Shown piece after piece: positions 53,794 through 63,473 of a DNA stretch of 64,000 bases. The DNA is from an uncultured Maribacter sp. (GTDB lineage: Bacteria > Bacteroidota > Bacteroidia > Flavobacteriales > Flavobacteriaceae), in contig NZ_CANMBB010000005.1 of the NCBI RefSeq assembly GCF_947495965.1, forward strand, positions 186,001 through 250,000, read 5' to 3'. Each line of letters opens with the position of its first letter. Position 1 is the first letter of the stretch. Below the pieces are notes generated by a model, which saw only the letters and a list, made by a program, of their open reading frames with translations, did no database searches and was not told the DNA's origin. The translations under genes and the position numbers were made by a program.

Positions 53794-56700
53794 GAGGTGT
53801 ATTATATTGAGTTTCTGTTATCGTTTTTAGTCCTTTTTCCGTTTCTATCAACTTCCTAACCAACTGTCCTTCATTATTATATTGATAATACAAACCAAAA
53901 TGTTGATCATCAAAAAGGGTCAACAATCTTAGAGATTTTACATCATAGACAAAACAAGTTGTTTGTGATTCTTTTGGGTTAAATTTTATATCATCTATAT
54001 AAGTAGTATTTACATTATCAAAAGTTAATTGCATGCTTACTTCCTGATTTATAGGAAGAGAATTAGCATTAACAAAGACTCTATACAAACTCCACTCTCC
54101 TGTTTTAGCTACAAATTGCGGGATATAAGAATCGCCCTCTACCAAAATATTAGGGTTTTCTAATTTATTCTCCGATTTTGTCCAAAATTTAAGCCAACCA
54201 CCTGTATCACTTAACAACTTTCTTGATATAACATTATTTACAATGAATGCCCCAGAAGTAATTTGCTGAGAATATTGTCCGGAGTGCGCTACTCCAAAAA
54301 CTAAATTTGGAAGTGTAACGTCTTGTTTATCTTCAAAATGCTCAAAGTAAATCTCATCATATCTTGCATTTTGTGCAATCATTACCGGCTGTGTAAAGTT
54401 GTATCCAAATCTAGAAGAGCTAGGCACTCCCAGTACATCTTCTTCCTCCAATGCATTTCCGTTTGGAGAATACTTAGTAACTTCACTTAATTTAACCCAT
54501 CTTTCATCTTGAGATGCATTTGAAGTATAATTAAATGGTGTATAACCTTCTAAAATACCACCATTAAATATTTTTCCGAACTCAGTTATCCTATTAGAGG
54601 ATTTGCTAACCTCTCCTTTAAAAACAAAACTTTGATGTAATCTCCATATCTTCTCTAATTCCGTTGTTGCTCCCGATGAATTATATATAGAATTAATATT
54701 GTCATCAATCCATGTAGTTACACCTGCCAAAGTATTAAATGTGTTGGCTCCAGAAGATATTACTTTATCCCCTTTAATATTCCATGTTCCACCTAAATTT
54801 ATCGGATTGGCACCATCGCCATAAGTTATAACCTGTCCTGAGCTAGCCAATAATTGATTTGTATAACTCTCATCTTCCGTTTTTCTTCCCATTGCAGCAT
54901 AGTTCCAATGCGCAGGAATATTCATGCTATAAATAGACCCGTCATGTTTCTCTCCTTCTGCAGATACTATTCCATGATAAGCATCATATGTTTTAGTAAC
55001 CACTGATCTTCCTGTTGCATTATCAAAACCTAAATTTTCTGTAATAGACGCTATATTATCACTATAAGAAACTATTTTCTTTTGAATTGCTGGATAACGA
55101 ATAACTTTAGAAACAGCATATTTACTTAATTTCTGCTCAGCAAACGAAAACTGAAGCCATCCTGAAACAAATATTGGAGGAGGAAAAGTTAAACCTGCAC
55201 TCACATCTATTTCAAAATTAAAATCTAAAATTTGATTTTTAAGTTTAAAATTCTCCATAGTAACATCCATTTCCTTACCAGGAGTGTCCATGTAATAGGT
55301 TCCATTACCTTTTAACATAGGCACTTTTTCGCCAGGTTCGTAGTAATAAAAATCTTGACCTGAAGAAATAAAACTACTATTTCCATTAGCGTAATCACCT
55401 CCGTACGTTCTAATTGATTTTGGTTTACCATCCATACCACTTTGAATAAAACGGAAACCTTGAGAAGCCCATGCCTTATCTAAACTATAACTAAAATTTG
55501 GTGTAGGAATACGCAATTTATCATCATAACTCTCATCTTGAAGAACAGAGTAATCAACACCTTTAACTGGTTTAGCTACTCCTATATCATATTCACGATT
55601 ATCATTAGGGTCATTTTGAGAGTAGTCATAAAGTTTATCAAAAGGATAATCTCTACACGTAAAATACTCGTATACTGTATGGCCAGATCCCGTTTTACCT
55701 CTATGGATATTTTCAACAACAACTCTTGCATGCTTAACTGAAGGTGATGGTAATAAGGATTCCCCTATAGGCCCCTCAGATTGCTCCCTATCTTTACCAG
55801 CAACCAATCTATTTAGCCAAGATTGATCCTCTTTAGGCAAAAACCCAACTAAAGGGTTTTCTTCTCTCATATCATTTGGTTCATTAGTAGCTACCCCGCT
55901 ACTTCTCCCATCTTCTAGTTGGTAATTATACTGCTGTCCGTAAATAGCAGCATCCCCAGTTTCAATACCTTTATCAAACATTAAAACTCTTTTCACTCGC
56001 ATACCATCACCTCTTTTTGCCTTATTAATTGGTATTTTTAAATACGAAAGCGAAGGGTTTATTGCTTTACAAACTTGTGTTTTTAATGGGTATTTACTAT
56101 TAACTGCCAAGCTGGAAACCAAAGTCATACCAGATGCAGTTATTCCTGCGACTTTTACTGCATCTCCAATATTATCTATCAACTTACCATCACAATCTGC
56201 AAGTTGATCCATTTCTTTTCCAAATATTTTTTCAATTTTTGATTCGCAACCTGCTGTATACTTACCCCATCGTTGCGTAACATAATAATCATAACATGCT
56301 TGCCTTGGTGTTAGTCTATACCCTTCATCTTCCACGGGATCATCAAACAAACCAACACCTATTAAATTTTTACCATCATTACTCCCGTCTAATTCAATAG
56401 AAATTGCCCCGCCATTGAGCTTAACTTTTTTTACTTTAGCATAACCAGTTAGGTATTCTGACTTACAATCTTCCAAATCGGGATAAGAGCCTTCTAAAGC
56501 GTACAATAATTTAAAATATATTCGGTTATCTGATTTTAAATTACCAAAGTCATTACTGTATACATTATTGTTTGACAAATTAGTAGCATCGTAGTCCTTC
56601 AAAAAATATGCTCTTAAATATTCATATAATTCTTGAATTTTATCCGCATCTTCTGTGCTATTATATCCAATATCACTTAAATCTAATGTATATTCAGGAT

Positions 56701-59518
56701 TTTCATAATTATCATTGGCAGATATTAATTTAACCAATGCCATAACATTACGATCTTGGACATAGGAATAATCTTTACTTTCATATTCTACTAAAATTTG
56801 ACCCCCTGAAGGTAAAGTTACCTGCTTCAATTGCCATGCAGCTGGGTCAAAAGAATTTATTGGGATATCTCCTTGGTATGGCCATTTTACAATATTTAAA
56901 TGCCTCTCTGCACCTGCGTACTGATTACCCCCCCATGCATCTAAAGTATAAGGACTATATTCCGGGTTTTGAACATTTACAGAATAGGTGTTACTCAAAT
57001 TAAAAAAACTATCCAACTCCGAATGTTCATCTATTAAATAAGTGGGATAATCTGCAAAATCTTTATATCTATAATCAAATTTATAAGAGCTTGTACGAGC
57101 ATTAACTACCCCTTCAAATTCGGACCACACTTTTCTAAGGGTTAACTTACCACTATTTAACTTTGTTGTATTTGATGGAAAGTTACCATTAACATTATTT
57201 GGTAAATTAGGAACAAGCGAATAGTCGTATTTAAAATTGGTTGTCTGTAGCGGAACATCTGGCCTATCTTTAGAAAATAAAACAACTTTTTCTAAATATT
57301 CTAATTGTTTCAATTCATTTTTAGCACTAGGATTAATAGCTGCTGGATCACTAAATGCCAAATCCGCTGCTGCCAAACCATCAAATCTATCCAAACCAGA
57401 ACCTTGCAAATATTTTGCCTGAATATCCGAATCATTAACACCAAAACGAGTTGGCTCACTTTTATTTGTAACAAAATAAGCTACATGCGTTTTTGTCTCT
57501 ACTTTTTTAAGAAAATTAATTTCTTTCTCCCCTGTTGTCACAAAACCAGTATCATCCTTTAAATCCGAAATAGAATTTTTACTATAAAAAAGTCCGTTAT
57601 ACGGTATTCTCCAACGATACCAATTGGAGTTACCCTCATCATTGATATCTCCATATTTTTTAAAGTATTCAAAGGAAGTCCATCCTCCGAAATCTGATTC
57701 ATCAGGACCAGGAGTACCTAAATCTATATAATCAGAAGTTACAATATTTGATAGAAGAGAAGTAGCTGCATACCCTTCTTTCTTAACATCTCCAACCACA
57801 ACTCTATGTTGGCACTCTTCAACATTAAACTGATTATCTAAATACAAATTCTTAAAAGCAAGATAATTTTTCTCTACGATATCTTCTTTCTGAACATCAA
57901 TAGATAGAGAAGCTGTATTTTTAACCATCATATCTACATCATAGGTATATTTTAAACCTGCCTCGTTATAAATACTAAAACCGCTATTTGTTCCTTTTTG
58001 AATAAAAGAAGAACCAATTGCTTCTGATTCATTTAAATTATTTACACCAGATGGAGCAGAACCAGAAACATTTGTTATTCCTGGAAAATTTGGTGAAGCC
58101 TTTAATTTAGATTTAGAAATATTAGTATCTCCATATTCTACTTTGCCTCCCATATCTCCATAAAAACGATATTGATAATCATTATTAGAATCACTAAATT
58201 GGTTTTGATTACTCCATTCTTTAATAGTAGATTTATTATTCCCAAAAGCAAGATTTACACCAACGCCTACATTGGTTCCGATAGCCAATTCCACTCCTAG
58301 TCCAAAAGTTTTTATTTTGTTATCATCCCCTTCTATTTTTTCGGGAAAATAATTACCAACACTTTTCCTATATGGCCTAAAACCTCCAGAAAGTCCTTCT
58401 CCAGTTAACATATAATTATCCGGAGTTGAGAATGGAATACCTATGAAATAATCACGCTTATCAAAAGACTGTGCTTTTTCTGTAAAATAGTCCATTCTAT
58501 ATTTACCCATCTCACTTGGGGTATTTTCATACCCATAAGTGAAAACCGTTTCAAAAGCTTCTGATATATTTAAGCTAAATGCTCCTGTTAAACCTGTTTC
58601 AATACCCACTGGTGCTACTGCTGGGTTTATTTCTACACCAAAACTGGTATTAAAATTGTATCCTTTAAGTTTAGAAAGTGATGTTTGTACTCCGTTATCG
58701 GTAAAACTCTTAAATCCAAATAAACTCTGTGCAACTGTCCCTGCTGCAGATAAAGCCGAACCTTTACTAGCCAATATTTGTTCATTAGCCGTAACCTCTT
58801 TATCAAATTTAATTAATCCTTTATTTTTTACATTTTGTTTCTCCTTAAGAACTTTTTTTTGCTCTTTCTTTAGTAAACTAAAAGGATTAATAGTTGCACT
58901 AAAAGTAATCCCTGTAGCAGACCTATTCATAGAAAGACTCCCAAAACCCTTAGAAAGACTTAATGATATTGTTTTTGCTAGACCTTGAAAATTATTGTAC
59001 CTAACATATTTTGACACTCCTAAACCTAATCCTCCGCCAGAACTACCACCAGAATCTTCACCTGAATTACTAAAAAACTCAAGATTAAGCTTTTCTGAAC
59101 CACTAAGCGTCCAATTTGGCCTTGTCCTATTATATATATCTACAGGAGTATTATCATACTCATCTGGGAGCCCTCTTACTCCCTTATTAATAGCTCCAGG
59201 ATTTAAAGTCCATCCATGGCCAACCCAGGAAGACTCTTCTTCTGGTGATGCCCCGCTATGATAAGATAATGACATAGCATAACCTCCTCCATCTGGACCA
59301 GGAATTTGTATAACAGGTAAATTATAAGTAAAGTTACCAGATAATGGGTCTACTAAATTAGTAGTTGCAACTGGCTCAAAACTTGAAAATTCAGGCGAAG
59401 CTGGACCTGATGTTAAAGCATAAATAGTATTACCCGATGGTATTACAATAGTTAACATCATATCTAACAACAAAATATAACTCGCTGCTTTTATGTATTT
59501 TCTACAAATAGAAATCAT
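53771..59518 (-). CDS. SpvB-like giant protein with C-terminal YD sequence (1915 aa)
   Basis: A 1915-aa exported protein. After the signal segment it has the SpvB/TcaC-type N-terminal pattern (LPVIQIPGPDGGGYAMSLSYHSG, ASPEEESSWVGHGWTLNPGAI), found in toxin-complex B subunits and in Bacteroidota RHS systems. A long central region is rich in beta strands and Tyr/Asp motifs (VEYESKDYSYVQDRN, DYKIR-like turns). The last 50 residues return to YD-type sequence (HFGLYYQYNNEGQLVRKLIETEKG). The chain ends in the YD pattern without a core, so a partner such as the 1664-aa or 3589-aa protein may complete the shell. No T9SS domain is present. Toxin-complex likeness is inference. Confidence 0.78.
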   Translation of the reverse strand: MISICRKYIKAASYILLLDMMLTIVIPSGNTIYALTSGPASPEFSSFEPVATTNLVDPLSGNFTYNLPVIQIPGPDGGGYAMSLSYHSGASPEEESSWVGHGWTLNPGAINKGVRGLPDEYDNTPVDIYNRTRPNWTLSGSEKLNLEFFSNSGEDSGGSSGGGLGLGVSKYVRYNNFQGLAKTISLSLSKGFGSLSMNRSATGITFSATINPFSLLKKEQKKVLKEKQNVKNKGLIKFDKEVTANEQILASKGSALSAAGTVAQSLFGFKSFTDNGVQTSLSKLKGYNFNTSFGVEINPAVAPVGIETGLTGAFSLNISEAFETVFTYGYENTPSEMGKYRMDYFTEKAQSFDKRDYFIGIPFSTPDNYMLTGEGLSGGFRPYRKSVGNYFPEKIEGDDNKIKTFGLGVELAIGTNVGVGVNLAFGNNKSTIKEWSNQNQFSDSNNDYQYRFYGDMGGKVEYGDTNISKSKLKASPNFPGITNVSGSAPSGVNNLNESEAIGSSFIQKGTNSGFSIYNEAGLKYTYDVDMMVKNTASLSIDVQKEDIVEKNYLAFKNLYLDNQFNVEECQHRVVVGDVKKEGYAATSLLSNIVTSDYIDLGTPGPDESDFGGWTSFEYFKKYGDINDEGNSNWYRWRIPYNGLFYSKNSISDLKDDTGFVTTGEKEINFLKKVETKTHVAYFVTNKSEPTRFGVNDSDIQAKYLQGSGLDRFDGLAAADLAFSDPAAINPSAKNELKQLEYLEKVVLFSKDRPDVPLQTTNFKYDYSLVPNLPNNVNGNFPSNTTKLNSGKLTLRKVWSEFEGVVNARTSSYKFDYRYKDFADYPTYLIDEHSELDSFFNLSNTYSVNVQNPEYSPYTLDAWGGNQYAGAERHLNIVKWPYQGDIPINSFDPAAWQLKQVTLPSGGQILVEYESKDYSYVQDRNVMALVKLISANDNYENPEYTLDLSDIGYNSTEDADKIQELYEYLRAYFLKDYDATNLSNNNVYSNDFGNLKSDNRIYFKLLYALEGSYPDLEDCKSEYLTGYAKVKKVKLNGGAISIELDGSNDGKNLIGVGLFDDPVEDEGYRLTPRQACYDYYVTQRWGKYTAGCESKIEKIFGKEMDQLADCDGKLIDNIGDAVKVAGITASGMTLVSSLAVNSKYPLKTQVCKAINPSLSYLKIPINKAKRGDGMRVKRVLMFDKGIETGDAAIYGQQYNYQLEDGRSSGVATNEPNDMREENPLVGFLPKEDQSWLNRLVAGKDREQSEGPIGESLLPSPSVKHARVVVENIHRGKTGSGHTVYEYFTCRDYPFDKLYDYSQNDPNDNREYDIGVAKPVKGVDYSVLQDESYDDKLRIPTPNFSYSLDKAWASQGFRFIQSGMDGKPKSIRTYGGDYANGNSSFISSGQDFYYYEPGEKVPMLKGNGTYYMDTPGKEMDVTMENFKLKNQILDFNFEIDVSAGLTFPPPIFVSGWLQFSFAEQKLSKYAVSKVIRYPAIQKKIVSYSDNIASITENLGFDNATGRSVVTKTYDAYHGIVSAEGEKHDGSIYSMNIPAHWNYAAMGRKTEDESYTNQLLASSGQVITYGDGANPINLGGTWNIKGDKVISSGANTFNTLAGVTTWIDDNINSIYNSSGATTELEKIWRLHQSFVFKGEVSKSSNRITEFGKIFNGGILEGYTPFNYTSNASQDERWVKLSEVTKYSPNGNALEEEDVLGVPSSSRFGYNFTQPVMIAQNARYDEIYFEHFEDKQDVTLPNLVFGVAHSGQYSQQITSGAFIVNNVISRKLLSDTGGWLKFWTKSENKLENPNILVEGDSYIPQFVAKTGEWSLYRVFVNANSLPINQEVSMQLTFDNVNTTYIDDIKFNPKESQTTCFVYDVKSLRLLTLFDDQHFGLYYQYNNEGQLVRKLIETEKGLKTITETQYNTPREDREDF

Positions 59519-59525
59519 AATCTTA

Positions 59526-60161
59526 TTAGTTTATAAATAGTAATTCTGGTAAACACTTAATTTTTTTTTTGTCGAACACAAAATGATTAATTCCTGTTTC
59601 AAAAAAAGGATCTTCAAAAACTATATCTATTTTATCTGAATCATCTTCTATCTCTTTAACTTTTGAAAAAACAATGTAAAATGTTTTTTTTCCTCCAATT
59701 TCATAGAGATTTTCAAAAGTTGTTAGAACTGGTTTAAACTTTTTTCCATTTTCTGTTTTAAAAAAAATATATTCTTTTATTTGAAAATTAAGTTTTGACA
59801 CCCTTTCCTTAAATTCTGAAACACTTTGAATATTGTAATTAGTTGCATCTACTCCGGGAATCTGATGCTCAATTGTAAATAAAAAAGTTCTAGACTTATT
59901 AAATTCATTAAATAATGATTCATATTTTTCATCAGAATCAAGCCCCCCTTTTTTAACTTCTAAATATGCTAAATACTCCGGAGGAAGATATTTTAAGGAT
60001 AAAGAAAACCCATTAGCGGAATTCCTTTTGAGATAACCATTTTCTATTTGATTAAGCCAATAGAGAAATTCACCTTCGTTCTTAAAAGAAGAATTACACC
60101 CTGTACCCAATAATATACTTAGAAAAATAAACCAAAATCTATTCTTCAACCCCTTTAACAT
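59526..60161 (-). CDS. Lipoprotein of unknown function (211 aa)
   Basis: A 211-aa protein with signal and lipobox LLGTGC (Cys22), so it is lipid-anchored in the envelope. The mature part has a helix-rich first half (EGEFLYWLNQIENGYLK...) and a beta-rich second half (KKTFYIVFSKVKEIEDDSDKIDIVF). No family is recognised. It overlaps the Skp-like gene by 23 bp and is 7 bp from the SpvB-like gene, so it is expressed with them. It may be a partner lipoprotein for surface attachment of the giant proteins; that is inference. Confidence 0.65.
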   Translation of the reverse strand: MLKGLKNRFWFIFLSILLGTGCNSSFKNEGEFLYWLNQIENGYLKRNSANGFSLSLKYLPPEYLAYLEVKKGGLDSDEKYESLFNEFNKSRTFLFTIEHQIPGVDATNYNIQSVSEFKERVSKLNFQIKEYIFFKTENGKKFKPVLTTFENLYEIGGKKTFYIVFSKVKEIEDDSDKIDIVFEDPFFETGINHFVFDKKKIKCLPELLFIN

Positions 60162-60687
60162 ATTCTTGATTTAATGCTTCAATTATTTCTTCTGTAATAT
60201 CACTTTTACCTTCGACATATAGTATATTCCCTTGTCCATTTGCACCTAAAATGACTTTATAGCCTTTTGACTTACCATATCTTTCAATAAAACCATTTAC
60301 TTTATTAAAAACTGCTTGAAGTATTTTTCCCTCTTCTTTGGAGGACTTTTCTTCAATGGTAGCTCCCGTTTTAAGCAAGACTTCTTTCATCTTGACCAAC
60401 TTAGCTCTCTTTATGTTTTTTTCCTGCTCATTAAGTTCCGACTCTAATATTTCAAATTCTTTACTTTTAGATTCATATATTTTGCGCTGCTCTTTAAAAG
60501 ATTTACTAAATTCCTTTACACGCAATTCATAGGCATCTTTAGCTTCCTTAAAACCATCATATTCCTCTATTACTTTTTGAGAATCTACTACAACAACAGA
60601 ATCAGTTTTTAAAAAATTAGATATTAAAAAACATAAAAAAACTATGATCAAAAAAATGACCAAACTATATAAAATTTTAATTTTCAT
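60139..60687 (-). CDS. Skp/OmpH-like periplasmic chaperone
   Basis: A 182-aa protein with an N-terminal membrane helix (residues 7-26, YSLVIFLIIVFLCFLISNF), which may stay as an anchor. The VVVDSQKVIEEYDGFKEAKDAYE start, the long charged coiled coil (about residues 50-125) and the C-terminal strand GYKVILGANGQGNILYV match the OmpH/Skp family, trimeric holdases for outer-membrane and secreted proteins. It lies directly upstream of the giant SpvB-like gene, with overlapping or near-overlapping frames, suggesting it is dedicated to those clients. Confidence 0.82.
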   Translation of the reverse strand: MKIKILYSLVIFLIIVFLCFLISNFLKTDSVVVVDSQKVIEEYDGFKEAKDAYELRVKEFSKSFKEQRKIYESKSKEFEILESELNEQEKNIKRAKLVKMKEVLLKTGATIEEKSSKEEGKILQAVFNKVNGFIERYGKSKGYKVILGANGQGNILYVEGKSDITEEIIEALNQEYVKGVEE

Positions 60688-60689
60688 TA

Positions 60690-62165
60690 TTAAAAAATAA
60701 TAAATTGACCATTAAATACTTTTCCCTGCAATTGTACTTTAAACTTATAAACCCCTGGTGATGCTTGTGTTCCATCCCATACGAATTTATTCCCAGCAAT
60801 ATCTGGATCTATAATCACTGAAAAATCAGAAGGGCCAGTAATCTCCCAAGTCCCTCCCTCAATATCAATCAAATCATCCAATACCAGATCTAAGGGGGCA
60901 ATTCTATTATATTCAACTCCGTTAATTAGATTAAGATCAAACGGATTAACTTTATTAAAATCTTCTTTACTATAAAAGCTTATATTATCCCCTTCTACTT
61001 TATAAAATTCAGGAGACAACAATAACCAAAGACCATTTTGAAATACCTCTATTTTATATTCTTCTTGTAACTTAGTTATCTTAAGATTTAAAGCCAAATT
61101 CTCTAAAGTTTTAGCAACATTAATTAATACAACCTCATTCTCTCCAGGTACAGATTGCAATTCTACAAAAACTTCGCTACTATTAGCCCCACTAGTTAAA
61201 TCATTAATAACAGTATCTCCTGATGTAACTTTAAAAGTAGAAATTGGAAGACCACTTGTGTTAATTGTTATTCCAGAAATTTCAGAATCACAAGGCTGAG
61301 TAGTTGCATCCAAATAATCATCATTAACATCCGTATACCCTCCCTCTTTAATTACTCTTCCATTTTTATTTACGCGAGGAACACCCTCACCTATAACACC
61401 ATCATTATCTGGATCCAAAAATCCTGCTTCTAAAACATCATTACATCCATCGCCATCACTATCCAAATCTAAACTATTTAAAATACCGTCACCATCAATA
61501 TCCCGATTTCCAGAAGCTGAATTAATTATGAATTCAGAAAATATAGCCCTTTTATAATACCCATTTTCACCTTTAAAAGAAGTATCTAAATAAAAATCTA
61601 ACCCTTTACCTACTTTAATAGATTTAATTTTATTAGCATTCTTAAAGAATACTAACTTACCATTAACATACCTAATTCTAAAATCATCACTATACCTATA
61701 AAACTTTTTATTAGTTACACGACTACCGTTTACATATATGGAGTACTTACCTCCGTCAAATCTTATACCGTAGTCAACATCAGAAAAATTAATACTTTCT
61801 TCATCAATACCAAAACCTACTATCGCTTTTGTAGATACTTTAGCTTTAAACGATACGACAAAATTATCTAAATAGCCAAAGGAAGTAAAAGGTTGAGAGT
61901 TAACGGAATTATTCCATCCACTATTACCACGAGTAAAGTAAACATTATTCTTATAAACGCTTACATTGTTACGATTAACCCAATTATTTATCTTAATTTT
62001 TCGAACCCTATTTTCGAATCTATCGAAAATACCATCATTATCATCATCAACATCTTTTTTATCTATAACCCCATCACCATCAGTATCTATTCTATTCTTT
62101 TTTTGTGAATAAGATGTACTAATAAAAAAAGTAGCAAGAAAAACAAATACTAATTTTCTGTTCAT
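60690..62165 (-). CDS. Secreted thrombospondin-type-3 calcium-binding protein (491 aa)
   Basis: A 491-aa protein with a signal peptide (MNRKLVFVFLATFFISTSYS). Residues of about 25-52 are a TSP3-type repeat (DTDGDGVIDKKDVDDDNDG). A lectin/LamG-like beta domain follows (about residues 55-215, VVSFKAKVSTKAIVGFGID, YGIRFDGGKYSIYVNGSRV). A second TSP3 block is at about 219-290 (DIDGDGILNSLDLDSDGDG, DPDNDGVIGEG). The C-terminal 200 residues are Ig-like, ending FKVQLQGKVFNGQFIIF with no T9SS sorting domain. It is the first gene of the long minus-strand block and starts 2 bp before the Skp-like gene's upstream border. It is probably a surface or fibre component. Confidence 0.75.
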   Translation of the reverse strand: MNRKLVFVFLATFFISTSYSQKKNRIDTDGDGVIDKKDVDDDNDGIFDRFENRVRKIKINNWVNRNNVSVYKNNVYFTRGNSGWNNSVNSQPFTSFGYLDNFVVSFKAKVSTKAIVGFGIDEESINFSDVDYGIRFDGGKYSIYVNGSRVTNKKFYRYSDDFRIRYVNGKLVFFKNANKIKSIKVGKGLDFYLDTSFKGENGYYKRAIFSEFIINSASGNRDIDGDGILNSLDLDSDGDGCNDVLEAGFLDPDNDGVIGEGVPRVNKNGRVIKEGGYTDVNDDYLDATTQPCDSEISGITINTSGLPISTFKVTSGDTVINDLTSGANSSEVFVELQSVPGENEVVLINVAKTLENLALNLKITKLQEEYKIEVFQNGLWLLLSPEFYKVEGDNISFYSKEDFNKVNPFDLNLINGVEYNRIAPLDLVLDDLIDIEGGTWEITGPSDFSVIIDPDIAGNKFVWDGTQASPGVYKFKVQLQGKVFNGQFIIF

Positions 62166-62464
62166 TAATTCGTTAATTTGGTTAGTTTCGATTTAACTAA
62201 AATTAGCTTTATACACTAATAAATAATTATAACAGTTATACTATGAGAATTTAAGTTCCTATAGGTATCAAAATTAATTCATATCACTCTAGTAAAGTGA
62301 TAGTTTTTATATCATAATCTAAAAAACAAAAAAATCGCCTTCGCATTATTAAAAAACAGGAATTCAAAAAATTTTAACCCTTCAACTGAGTTGTATTTTC
62401 TTACATAAAAAAGAATTACACATAAACCAAGTAAACTATTAACCACTTTTTTTAACAAAATTTT
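62166..62464. promoter_or_regulatory. Divergent control region with inverted repeat
   Basis: This 299-bp, very AT-rich gap separates the giant-protein block (leftward) from the response-regulator gene (rightward). A perfect 7-bp inverted repeat, TATCACT (62282-62288) and AGTGATA (62296-62302), lies near the middle; its 14-bp centre-to-centre spacing fits a dimeric regulator site. I find no full TAnnTTTG promoter; TAATTTTA on the minus strand is one mismatch off. Binding by the adjacent regulator is inference. Confidence 0.4.
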
Positions 62465-63121
62465 ATGCAAAAAAAATTACGCCTTCTTATTATAGACGAC
62501 CATCCTATGACGACTTATGGTTATGAAATTTCTATAAAGAATATTGTACAAAATGATTTTATAGATATTCAAAAAGCTTGTAGTATAGATGACGCACTAA
62601 ATTTTGTTAATACATCTATTGAAAACCCTTTTGATATACTTTTACTAGACATAAACATGCCTCCTTCAAAAAATCACAAGATTTTAAATGGAGAAGATCT
62701 TGGTTTTAAAATTAAAGAACTATCACCTAAGTCTAAAATTATAATTCAAACTTCTTTAACTAATTCAAATAGGATTAAATTAATTCTAAACAAACTACAA
62801 CCAAATGGTTTTTTAATAAAGACACAAATTACACCTGAAATACTTATTGATGCAATATATGCGGTCTTAGGAAATGAAAATTACTACAGTGTAGAGATAA
62901 AACAATTATTAAAGATTAAAAAAATGGAGATTGATTCTTTAGATCAAAAGATACTATACTATATTTCGATTGGAGAAAAAATGAAAAACCTTCCCAATTA
63001 TATCCCTTTGTCAATAGCAACAATCCAAAGAAGAAAGGCTAAAATTAAAATGAAATTTAATATTCCAGATTGTACGGATAGAGAATTATTATCAGAGGCA
63101 ATTAACAAAGGATACATTTAA
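62465..63121 (+). CDS. Orphan response regulator with LuxR/NarL-type HTH
   Basis: A 218-aa two-component regulator. The REC domain has the acidic pair Asp11-Asp12 (IIDDHP), the phospho-acceptor Asp62 (LLLDINMP) and the conserved Lys near residue 120 (FLIKTQ). The C-terminal domain (about residues 150-215) has a helix-turn-helix of the NarL/LuxR kind (IPLSIATIQRRKAKIKMKFNI). No histidine kinase is encoded in the island, so it must use a chromosomal kinase or work without one. It is divergent from the giant-protein block, the usual position for its controller. Confidence 0.82.
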   Translation: MQKKLRLLIIDDHPMTTYGYEISIKNIVQNDFIDIQKACSIDDALNFVNTSIENPFDILLLDINMPPSKNHKILNGEDLGFKIKELSPKSKIIIQTSLTNSNRIKLILNKLQPNGFLIKTQITPEILIDAIYAVLGNENYYSVEIKQLLKIKKMEIDSLDQKILYYISIGEKMKNLPNYIPLSIATIQRRKAKIKMKFNIPDCTDRELLSEAINKGYI

Positions 63122-63473
63122 TTAAATTCTTTTTATTATTAGTAAATTACAATCAGAAATATAGTAAGGAAAGAAAACGTCTATATTTTTAAATATCCAA
63201 GTTTTTTGTGGCTTTATAAAATTTAAATTAACATAATCATCCTTTACATGGCAAATAATTTTTCGGCTAGCCCTCAATTTTTATTTGCTATGAAGAGATT
63301 CAATTTAGAACAACTTTTTGTTGGAACAAATCTCGAGTCAATACTAACTAACACTCAAAAAATATTACATAGAACAACCATAATCATTTAACTTTTACTT
63401 TCAAGTCACCTATTCGGAGAGCATAAAATTAGAGACTTCTAAAACCTCCCGTATTTAAGTAATTAAGGCGATA
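63122..63473. other. Right-end non-coding region of the island
   Basis: Between the regulator gene and attR there is about 350 bp of AT-rich DNA. The only reading frame I see is a 47-codon one (63248-63391, MANNFSASPQFLFAMKRFN...), which has no recognisable features and may be chance. No second integrase or excisionase is visible. Sites for integrase arm binding may be here, but I cannot define them by eye. Confidence 0.4.

Noticed and set aside
58539-58988. A 149-codon plus-strand frame inside the SpvB-like gene
   Set aside because: Antisense shadow of a continuous coding region with clear domain sequence.
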